Of a stretch of DNA of 13,534 nt, positions 5,057 to 11,249 are shown in pieces. The stretch is taken from contig DCTQ01000079.1 in assembly GCA_002329395.1 (NCBI GenBank), positions 1 to 13,534 of the forward strand. The letters run 5' to 3'. The stretch is from Candidatus Avelusimicrobium alvi. GTDB taxonomy: Bacteria; Elusimicrobiota; Elusimicrobia; Elusimicrobiales; Elusimicrobiaceae. Under the pieces are notes generated by a model. That model did no database searches. It was not told where the DNA came from and saw nothing but the letters and a program-made list of their open reading frames with translations. The position numbers and the translations under genes were made by a program. Each line of letters begins with the position of its first letter. The first letter of the stretch is position 1.

Positions 5057-5770
5057 TTACCAGGTTAAATAAAAACGCATCCGCACCAAAAAGCCCACCA
5101 AAACGGAGCCGAACGCCCCGATATAGAAGGCGGCGGTGGAAACATCCATCAGGCGGATTTTCCGCGCGTACAGACACGCCAAATACCACACGCCCAAAAG
5201 CACCGCCCAGCGCCAGCCGGGCAGGAGCATAATTAAAAAGAAAATAGCGCGCACCATCATCAGCAGCCACCGCTCGTCAAACGTCGGATAATCGCGCCCG
5301 TAGCGGTCCTGCTCAATGGCGAAAATAAACCAGCCGAGCACCCGCGTGGCCGTTACCAGCCCCACCAGAAAAATCACCCACGGCTCCACGAAAAAATTTC
5401 CCGTTTCATACAGTGCTTTAAACGGCACGCATAAAAACAAAAACAGCAGGTTGACGAATGTTTTGACGAAGAACGTCAGCACATGCCCGTGGCGGATTTT
5501 TCCGCCGAACTGAAAATACTGGTCCGAAAATACGTGGAATACGCAAAACAGCAAAATACACACCCAGCCGGGCACGCTGAAAAGCTCCAAAAACGGCCAG
5601 GGCATCGTCAGATAACCGTAACACAGCAGAAACGACCAAAACAAAAACACGCCCGCATGCAGGGCGATGGCCTTTGCGCGGTTGCGCTCTTCCAGGATGT
5701 TAATGGTTTGGTGGAAGAAAACGAAATCCGTCAGAAAAAACGCCAAAAACAAACGCCAAAAAACAATCAT
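5057..5770 (-). CDS. DUF3307-like integral membrane protein
   Basis: A 237-residue, strongly hydrophobic protein with about seven predicted membrane segments (roughly residues 3-20, 35-55, 63-83, 97-117, 130-152, 170-203 and 211-230). The first part resembles DUF3307: a helix ending LTDFVFFHQ, a basic stretch NRAKAIALHAGVFLF, then FHVFSDQYF. The family match is from memory of this D-F/H/H-x-x-x-D pattern and is moderate. No catalytic function is known for the family. The ATG overlaps the kinase stop by 4 nt (ATGA) and has a strong AAGGAGG 4 nt upstream, so the kinase and this protein are translationally coupled and may work together in the membrane. It is followed by the exonuclease gene after 3 nt. 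Confidence 0.7.
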   Translation of the reverse strand: MIVFWRLFLAFFLTDFVFFHQTINILEERNRAKAIALHAGVFLFWSFLLCYGYLTMPWPFLELFSVPGWVCILLFCVFHVFSDQYFQFGGKIRHGHVLTFFVKTFVNLLFLFLCVPFKALYETGNFFVEPWVIFLVGLVTATRVLGWFIFAIEQDRYGRDYPTFDERWLLMMVRAIFFLIMLLPGWRWAVLLGVWYLACLYARKIRLMDVSTAAFYIGAFGSVLVGFLVRMRFYLTW

Positions 5771-7476
5771 GCAGCCTCCTTGGGAAGAGATACCGTAAAG
5801 GTGCTTCCCTCACCCGGCTTGGACGAAACTTCCAGCGAGCCGCCGTGCGCTTCTACGATTTGGCGGCTGATAAACAAGCCGAGCCCGTAGCCGGGCCGGT
5901 CCGAACGGACCTGGTGGTATTTTTGAAAAAGTCCTTTTATGTCTTTGGCGTCAATGCCGATGCCGCTGTCCTGCACCGACAGATAATACGCCTTTTCGTC
6001 CTGCTCCGCTCGCACGCGGACAAACCCTTTATCCGTAAATTTAACGGCGTTGGACACCAAATTCATCAATACCCGCTGCAAAAGTTTCGGGTCCGCCGGC
6101 AGACGCTCCACCTCCACGGCGGCGGAAAGCTCCAGCCCTTTTTCGGCAGCCGTGGGGGCCAGCGTTTCCGTTACGTTTTTTACCAGCGCGCGTACGTCCG
6201 CGCTTTCTTTTTTGGGGCTCATCATACCGGCCTGCACGCGCGATACGTCCAGCACGTCTTCCAGCAGGGACGAGAGGTTTTTCGCGGCCTGGCTCATCAG
6301 TTCCAGGTATTCTTTCTTTTCCTGCTCCGTGGCTTTGCCGCTTTGCAAAATATACAAATACCCTTGCAGGCCCAGCAGCGGGGCGCGCAAATCGTGCGCG
6401 ACGGAGCGGAACACCTGCTCTTTCATTTCGCTCACCTGCGCCTGAAGCTGGAGCACCTGGTAGTCTTTCAAATCGGCGGTCATTTTGTTAAAGGCGGCGA
6501 TAAGCTGTTTAAATTCGCCCCAGCCGATTTCTTCGTCAATTTTTTCTTCCAAATTGCCCGCGCTGACTTCTTTGGCCGCGCGCGACAGCGCTTCTATCGG
6601 CTCGCCCAGCCGTTCGGCAAACGTCAGCGCGCTGAAATACGCCAGCGTGGCGATGGACAGCAGAAACAGCGCAATAATAATGTTGGTGTAGTGAATACTG
6701 CGGTATGCCTCGCTTTTAAGCTGCAGCACCGTTACGTACGCCCCCAAAATAGGCGTAGGGGCAAACGCGCCCACATACGTTTCATCCGGCGTTTTTAAGC
6801 GTTTAATCAGCCGGTCCTGCGACGCAAAGGCGTTCTTTAACGCCGCCGCGTCAAAAGCGGGTTTGTACTGGTAATCGTTGGCGTAGGCCAGGCCGTCCTG
6901 GTCCACAATATAGATGCGCCCGGTAACGCCGATACGCTGTTCCTGCACGCGGGAAAGAAAACTGAAAAAGCTCATTATGCCGTAGAGGAAATCCCCGTTG
7001 GGCAAGGGATAAATAAATTCGCTGATGGGGCGGCCGGCCACCACGTCAAAACTGCTGACGGACAGCCTCGGCGCGCCCGCCAGTTCGGGCAGGGAAGGGT
7101 CTCCCTCCAAATCAAGCGGCGGCAGCTGTTTTAAAACCTGTTTGTCGCCCGCGCGGTAGAGCTCTTTGCCGGTTTTGGAAAGCACGGCCAGCATTAAAAA
7201 ATCGGGGTTGGCGCTTAACGCTTCCTGCAAGACGGGTTCGGGGTTTTTCTTGGCGTCAAGCGTCTGGGTAAGGTGTTGGGTAAAGGCCAGGCGCCAGGTT
7301 AAATCTTCTATATGCTGGTTCATGGAAGAAGAAACAATCTGCGCCAGGTTGGCGTGGGTTTCCAAGATATTGTCCTTTAAATGCACCTGATAGTAGGCAA
7401 GCAGCAACACCATGGGGATAAGCGGCATCAGCACCACGGCCAGAAACAGCTTGAAGAGTTTAGAAAATATGGACAT
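5767..7476 (-). CDS. Membrane sensor histidine kinase (Cache-HAMP-HisKA-HATPase)
   Basis: A 569-residue inner-membrane histidine kinase. TM1 is at about 8-28. An extracytoplasmic sensor region (about 30-262) looks like a double-Cache fold (DGLAYANDYQYKP, ETYVGAFAPTPILGAYVTVLQ). TM2 is at about 264-287 and HAMP at 288-340. The dimerisation helix with phospho-acceptor His361 lies in FRSVAHDLRAPLLGLQGY. The ATPase domain has an N box LMNLVSNAVKFTDKG, G1 DSGIGID and G2 GYGLGLFISRQIVEAHGG. All catalytic boxes are present. No response regulator is found in the window, so it is an orphan here. ATG is preceded by AAGG 7 nt upstream. It heads the run kinase, membrane protein, exonuclease, gpmI. The signal is unknown; Cache domains usually bind small extracellular metabolites. 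Confidence 0.93.
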   Translation of the reverse strand: MSIFSKLFKLFLAVVLMPLIPMVLLLAYYQVHLKDNILETHANLAQIVSSSMNQHIEDLTWRLAFTQHLTQTLDAKKNPEPVLQEALSANPDFLMLAVLSKTGKELYRAGDKQVLKQLPPLDLEGDPSLPELAGAPRLSVSSFDVVAGRPISEFIYPLPNGDFLYGIMSFFSFLSRVQEQRIGVTGRIYIVDQDGLAYANDYQYKPAFDAAALKNAFASQDRLIKRLKTPDETYVGAFAPTPILGAYVTVLQLKSEAYRSIHYTNIIIALFLLSIATLAYFSALTFAERLGEPIEALSRAAKEVSAGNLEEKIDEEIGWGEFKQLIAAFNKMTADLKDYQVLQLQAQVSEMKEQVFRSVAHDLRAPLLGLQGYLYILQSGKATEQEKKEYLELMSQAAKNLSSLLEDVLDVSRVQAGMMSPKKESADVRALVKNVTETLAPTAAEKGLELSAAVEVERLPADPKLLQRVLMNLVSNAVKFTDKGFVRVRAEQDEKAYYLSVQDSGIGIDAKDIKGLFQKYHQVRSDRPGYGLGLFISRQIVEAHGGSLEVSSKPGEGSTFTVSLPKEAA

Positions 7477-7486
7477 AATCTACCTT

Positions 7487-7499
7487 ATTATAAATTATA
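7487..7499 (-). promoter_or_regulatory. Tandem TATAAT boxes upstream of the kinase gene
   Basis: Two TATAAT hexamers on the minus strand (7499-7494 and 7492-7487), 11-23 nt before the kinase ATG in an AT-rich patch inside GC-rich DNA. A TTGAAT lies at 7508-7503 but is too close to serve as a -35 for either. If used, the mRNA leader would be very short, though it could still include the AAGG. Low certainty. Confidence 0.3.
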
Positions 7500-7570
7500 T
7501 CAATTCAACGCGCGCAAACGGGGAAAAAATCGCCCGGGTCCAAAGGCCTAAAACGGCCTGGGTCCGGGCC

Positions 7571-7598
7571 GCCTGAAACACTGGGCCTTTTTTCAGGC
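7571..7598. repeat. 8-bp inverted repeat in the 7477-7654 intergenic region
   Basis: GCCTGAAA (7571-7578) and TTTCAGGC (7591-7598) are exact reverse complements around a 12-nt loop. The surrounding intergenic DNA is dense in ggcc, gggtcc and gggcctttt motifs (for example gggcctttt at 7584 and 7606). It lies about 60 nt before the only plus-strand gene and could be a leader hairpin, an operator or a repeat remnant. No T-run follows on either strand. Confidence 0.4.
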
Positions 7599-7654
7599 AT
7601 GCCGCGGGCCTTTTGACCCTGGCGCAGGCACCCCGGAAAGCCTATAGTATAAAT

Positions 7655-7918
7655 ATGACAAAACAACTGATGACTTTAGCCTCCCGTATGCGCCGGGCGT
7701 TTATCCGCAGCGTTGAGCAGGATATTCGCAAAGAAGAGATGCGCGCGGTAAGCGTACAGGAGCAAATTATCTTTTTAAGCGAGGAAGAAGCCGCTTTTGT
7801 CGCGCTGGAAACGCGCCGCCTGCTGCGCGCCCAGCGTCAGGAAGCCCGGCGCAAAAAACGGATGGGCGTTCCTCCGCCGCCCACTCCGGGCAAAATAGCC
7901 TACGCCGTGTATATGTAA
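7655..7918 (+). CDS. Small basic hypothetical protein
   Basis: An 87-residue protein of unknown family and the only plus-strand gene here. It is rich in Arg, Lys and Glu, likely mostly helical, with no signal peptide or membrane segment. There is a basic N-terminal helix (MRRAFIRSVEQDIRKEE), an acidic patch (FLSEEEAAF), a run of basic residues (RRLLRAQRQEARRKKR) and a Pro-rich GVPPPPTPGK before the end AVYM. It could bind nucleic acid, but this is a guess from composition. ATG at 7655 was chosen over a TTG at 7613; ATG at 7670 is also possible. The nearest Shine-Dalgarno-like GGAAAG is 14 nt upstream, which is long. Support for a real gene is the GC-rich third positions and the strong terminator directly after the stop. 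Confidence 0.55.
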   Translation: MTKQLMTLASRMRRAFIRSVEQDIRKEEMRAVSVQEQIIFLSEEEAAFVALETRRLLRAQRQEARRKKRMGVPPPPTPGKIAYAVYM

Positions 7919-7931
7919 ACCCTTTTAATTT

Positions 7932-7961
7932 AAAACCCGCTTCCGTTTGGAAGCGGGTTTT
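7932..7961 (+). terminator. Convergent bidirectional intrinsic terminator
   Basis: A 13-bp perfect stem (7932-7944 with 7949-7961), core cccgcttcc/ggaagcggg, loop gttt, followed by further T on the plus strand. It begins 14 nt past the small plus-strand gene. It also lies 26 nt past the stop of the minus-strand secreted-protein gene, whose reading enters it from the other side, so it probably ends both transcripts. Confidence 0.9.
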
Positions 7962-7987
7962 TTACCGTGCAAGAAACCGGGCAACTG

Positions 7988-9136
7988 TTACTCTGCCGGC
8001 GGCGCAAGACGTATATTTAAATCACACCCCGCCACCAGCGCGGCGGCTTTGCTTTTCATAAAACGGACATACTGCAAGTGCTTCCCGGGGGCCGCGCGCT
8101 GCATCCGCCGGCCCGCGGAACGGAGTTCCCACGGCAGCGGCATATGGCGCTCCAGCAGCGTATTTAATTCCTGCGTCCCCTCCGGGGAGAATTCCGCCAC
8201 AAACGGTTTAAATTCCTTTAACAGCAGCGGCAGCGAACCCGGATGATTGTAATTGGTATGCCCCAGCCCCGCGTGTACAAACACCACCGCGTCCGGGTCG
8301 TGCGCGTAAATGCGGCGGAGGATGCCGCTCCAATAGCTGTTGCGCTCCGCCATCCCGGCGGGCGAAATTGTTTTCCACGCCAGTTCCGTATTGGCGAAAT
8401 CGGCTTTATAACCCACTTTTAACAATTCATCCGAAAGCGCCGGATTTTCCAGCCCCACCACCCGCACGCCCGCGCGCACAAGGCGGCGCGTCATATCGCG
8501 GTAAAACGGACGTTTCCGCACCAGACGCTCCACATCCTGCTCGCCGGACAGCAAATATACAGGCCCCCGGCCGGGAACGGCGTCTATAAATTCCGACGCG
8601 TAATAGACGTTCCGCTCCGGATACGCCCGTACGTATTGGTAAACGGCTTGTTCCACCTGGCTGGCCGCCCAGTCGTTTTCGTGCACCTCCCCCAACGCCA
8701 GCAGGCGGGCTCCGGCGGGAAAATACTGCGTATAATCTATCCGCCCCACTTTGGCTTCCATCGTTACTTTTTCCCGCAGCGCGTCCGACAAAACAAAACC
8801 GGCGTAATCGCGCTTCATCCAATTGGCAACCATCTGCTCCTGCAGCTGATAATGGCGGCGCAACGCTTCCGGCGGCGGCACTTTAACGTTTAAATTACAA
8901 TACCCTTCCAGCATATCATCCAGATCGTCCAAAGCGGCTTGGCCGAAGGATTTTAAATAAGCGCTTTGCCGCGCGGCGGAAACCCCCAGGACGCGCTGCG
9001 CCGGGACGGCCGCCGTCTGACGCACCGAATTGCCCAGAAGGCTCTTGGCGATGGCGGAAGGAAGCTTTTGGGTCTGTGCGCGGGCGGCACAGCACAGCGT
9101 CATCAGGCAGATATATAAAGAAAGTATTTTTTTCAT
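7988..9136 (-). CDS. Secreted ChaN/TraB-like protein
   Basis: A 382-residue exported protein. The N-terminus is a type I signal peptide (KK, hydrophobic core, likely cut at ARA|Q near residue 20). Cysteines 15-16 do not form a good lipobox. The core has ARLLALGEVHENDW (E150, H152), YASEF (E182), VVGLENP (E230), MAERNSYW and VVFVHAGLGHTNYNHPG (H288, H293). The combination LGE-x-H, RN-x-x-W and a hydrophobic strand ending in a G-x-GH resembles the ChaN haem-binding, TraB and erythromycin-esterase-like superfamily. Its members are often of uncertain function. The assignment is by motif and moderate. It is a single gene with its own AAGGG ribosome binding site, between two terminators. The residues up to about 145 do not match any family I know. 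Confidence 0.65.
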   Translation of the reverse strand: MKKILSLYICLMTLCCAARAQTQKLPSAIAKSLLGNSVRQTAAVPAQRVLGVSAARQSAYLKSFGQAALDDLDDMLEGYCNLNVKVPPPEALRRHYQLQEQMVANWMKRDYAGFVLSDALREKVTMEAKVGRIDYTQYFPAGARLLALGEVHENDWAASQVEQAVYQYVRAYPERNVYYASEFIDAVPGRGPVYLLSGEQDVERLVRKRPFYRDMTRRLVRAGVRVVGLENPALSDELLKVGYKADFANTELAWKTISPAGMAERNSYWSGILRRIYAHDPDAVVFVHAGLGHTNYNHPGSLPLLLKEFKPFVAEFSPEGTQELNTLLERHMPLPWELRSAGRRMQRAAPGKHLQYVRFMKSKAAALVAGCDLNIRLAPPAE

Positions 9137-9209
9137 AAGCGCAGCCCTTTATTTTACTATGTCATTTTTCCGCCCCCGGCGGACAGGGCCTTTAGTCCTA
9201 AACACATAA

Positions 9210-9243
9210 AAAAGAAGGCCCATTTTTTTCTGGGCCCTCTTTT
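9210..9243 (-). terminator. Intrinsic terminator of the acd-etfBA operon
   Basis: GGCCCA (9217-9222) pairs with TGGGCC (9231-9236). The stem continues outward after one A-C mismatch through the flanking AAAAGA/TCTTTT. On the minus strand it starts 17 nt after the etfA stop and ends in TTCTTTTTT. Confidence 0.85.
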
Positions 9244-9260
9244 GTGTGGTTAAAACCTTA

Positions 9261-10454
9261 TTATTTGGTTTTTTTAAGCTGCTCAATGATGCGCGGCAGG
9301 ATTTGGTGCGCGTCGCCCACGAAGCCGTATTTGCAGACGTTGAAAATCGGCGCGTTTCCGTCTTTGTTAATACCGATAATCACGTCGCTGTGTTCCATAC
9401 CCACCACGTGCTGCACCGCGCCGGAAATACCGCACGCCACGTAGAGCTTGGAGGATACGGTTACACCGCTCTGGCCGATCTGTTTGTCTTTGGGTTTGAG
9501 GCCCAAATCAATCGCCGCGCGCGAAGCGCCCACGGCGCCGCCCAAGTCGGCGGCCAGTTCTTCCAACAGGTTAAAACCGTTCTGGTCTTTCATACCGCGG
9601 CCGCCGGCGATGACCACTTCGGCCTCGTCCAGCTTATCCATGGCGGACACTTCGTCAATATGCGTATTGATAATGCGCACTTTGGCGGCTTCCGCCGGGA
9701 CGGCTACGGCTTCCGTTACCACCTGGGCCATTTTGCCGGGGGTGGTAACCACTTTTTTAAACACGTTGGGGCGGACGGTGGACATCTGCGGGCGGTAATC
9801 CGGGCATTTGATGTCGGCCATAATGTTGCCGCCGAACGCGGGACGGGTCTGAATCAGGTTGCCGTCTTTAATGGAAAGGCCGGTGCAGTCCGCCGTTAAA
9901 CCGACGAACAGCTCGGACGAAATGCGCGGAGACAAATCGCGCCCGATAAAGGTGGACGGATAGAGCACCACGCTGGGGTTATACTTTTTAATCAGCGTTA
10001 CCATCGCGTTGGCGTACGCGGCGGTGTTGTAGCTGTGGTATTCCGGGCCGTTTACGGCGTAGATTTTATCCGTGCCGTACTGCGACAGTTCGGCGTAGTA
10101 CTGGGGCACGTTGTCGCCGATGATGACGGCGCAGAGCTCTTCGCCCAGCTGGTCCGCCAGTTCCCGGCCTTTGGACAGCAGTTCAAAGCCCACGGGACGC
10201 ACTTTTTGGTTTTTGCCGTCGTCCGAAATTTCAATAAACACCCACACGCCTTTGTAGGCGGATAGGTCTTTCTTCGCCGCGCCGCCGACGGCGGGCAGAG
10301 ACAGGGCCTTCACCGGGCACACGCTTACGCACGCGCCGCACATGGTGCAGGCGTTGGAAGCGACGGCTTTGCGGTTGACCAGAGAGAGCGCTCCAAACGG
10401 GCAGGCGGCTACGCATTTGCCGCAGCTTACGCACTTATCAGAAATCTGAATCAT
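9261..10454 (-). CDS. etfA: Electron transfer flavoprotein alpha with N-terminal ferredoxin domain
   Basis: Alpha subunit of an Etf that passes electrons between ferredoxin or NADH and an acyl-CoA dehydrogenase. Residues 1-55 are a 2[4Fe-4S] ferredoxin module with CVSCGKCVAACP (C8, C11, C14, C18) and CTMCGACVSVCP (C36, C39, C42, C46). The Etf alpha part follows, starting VWVFIEI, with IAGGRGMKDQNGF, VGASRAAIDLG and the FAD-binding signature LYVACGISGAVQHVVGMEHSDVI / INKDGNAPIF. This fusion is known from CarE of caffeyl-CoA reductase and from lactate-dehydrogenase Etfs, which are bifurcating. After APIF the usual N-V-A-D-Y-G reads N-V-C-K-Y-G, an oddity. The ATG overlaps the etfB stop by 4 nt. 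Length (397) matches the fused class. Confidence 0.93.
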   Translation of the reverse strand: MIQISDKCVSCGKCVAACPFGALSLVNRKAVASNACTMCGACVSVCPVKALSLPAVGGAAKKDLSAYKGVWVFIEISDDGKNQKVRPVGFELLSKGRELADQLGEELCAVIIGDNVPQYYAELSQYGTDKIYAVNGPEYHSYNTAAYANAMVTLIKKYNPSVVLYPSTFIGRDLSPRISSELFVGLTADCTGLSIKDGNLIQTRPAFGGNIMADIKCPDYRPQMSTVRPNVFKKVVTTPGKMAQVVTEAVAVPAEAAKVRIINTHIDEVSAMDKLDEAEVVIAGGRGMKDQNGFNLLEELAADLGGAVGASRAAIDLGLKPKDKQIGQSGVTVSSKLYVACGISGAVQHVVGMEHSDVIIGINKDGNAPIFNVCKYGFVGDAHQILPRIIEQLKKTK

Positions 10455-11239
10455 TTAATCACACTCTCCTTTCTCAAAATTTCAACAAACTTATCCGCCA
10501 GTTCCACAGGCGAGCCGGCAAACATTTCGCCTTTGGGGCGGGCCGGCGGCGGGAAGATGCGGTCCACGCGCGTGGGCGAGCCTTCCAGGCCGAGTTTATG
10601 CGGATCCGCGCCGATGTCGGCCGCGGTCCAGGTGAAAGTGGCTTTGTCCTGCGCTTTGTGCGCGGCCATAAAAGAAGGATATTTCGGCGCGTAGTCGTGC
10701 GGCATCGTCATGGTAACCAAGACGGGCAGGTCCGCTGCCAGGATTTGGTGGCCGCCTTCAATCAACTTTTTGACGACAACCTGGTTTCCGTTCGCGTCAA
10801 TGCTTTCGCAGAACGTGATTTGCGGGATGTTCAAATGGTACGCAATGCCGGGGCCCGTTTGGGCGGTGTCGCCGTCAATGGCCATCTGGCCGCAGAGAAT
10901 CAAATCATACCGGCCGATTTTGCGGATGGCCGTAGCCAGCGCGTAGGACGTGGCCCACGTGTCCGAACCGGCAAAAGCGCGGTCCGAAAGCAGCACGCCT
11001 TCGTCGGCGCCCAACGCCTGCGCCAGGCGCAGCACGGCGGTGGCCTGTGCGGGGCCCATGGAGAGCACCGTTACTTTCGCGCCCGTCTTGGCTTTAATGG
11101 CCAGGGCTTTTTCCAGCGCGAAATGGTCGTAAGGGTTCAAGATGCTGGGCACGCCCGCACGGATGAGCGTACCGGTTTTCGGGTCCACCTTTACTTGGGT
11201 GGAATCGGGAACTTGTTTGATGCAGACAATAATATTCAT
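10451..11239 (-). CDS. etfB: Electron transfer flavoprotein beta subunit
   Basis: Beta subunit of the Etf heterodimer. The 262-residue protein begins MNIIVCIKQVPDS and has the LNPYDHFALEKAL motif, AQALGADEGVLLSDRAFAGSDT, LILCGQMAIDGDTAQTGPGIAYHL and GSPTRVDRIFPPP. The NPYD and DGDTAQTGP patterns are those of group 2 (bifurcating or ferredoxin-linked) Etfs rather than the mitochondrial type. That assignment is from recalled family consensus. An AGGA overlapping the acyl-CoA dehydrogenase stop codon lies 8-9 nt before the ATG, and the 3' end overlaps etfA by 4 nt, so the three genes are translated as one unit. Subunit, FAD and NAD(H) roles follow from the family. Confidence 0.93.
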   Translation of the reverse strand: MNIIVCIKQVPDSTQVKVDPKTGTLIRAGVPSILNPYDHFALEKALAIKAKTGAKVTVLSMGPAQATAVLRLAQALGADEGVLLSDRAFAGSDTWATSYALATAIRKIGRYDLILCGQMAIDGDTAQTGPGIAYHLNIPQITFCESIDANGNQVVVKKLIEGGHQILAADLPVLVTMTMPHDYAPKYPSFMAAHKAQDKATFTWTAADIGADPHKLGLEGSPTRVDRIFPPPARPKGEMFAGSPVELADKFVEILRKESVIK

Positions 11240-11249
11240 GCGTTGTATC

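Noticed and set aside
5845..6798. 317-codon plus-strand frame
   Set aside because: It is antisense to the histidine kinase, whose domains and motifs are complete. The His/Phe/Arg-rich product is typical of a shadow frame in GC-rich coding DNA.
7613..7654. TTG start extending the small plus-strand gene
   Set aside because: The extension has no upstream Shine-Dalgarno and lies in the structured spacer. The TTG sits in a TTGACC that could equally be a -35-like box, though no matching -10 lies at the right distance.
9246..9899. 217-codon plus-strand frame
   Set aside because: It is antisense to etfA, which is unambiguous, and has no independent motif.
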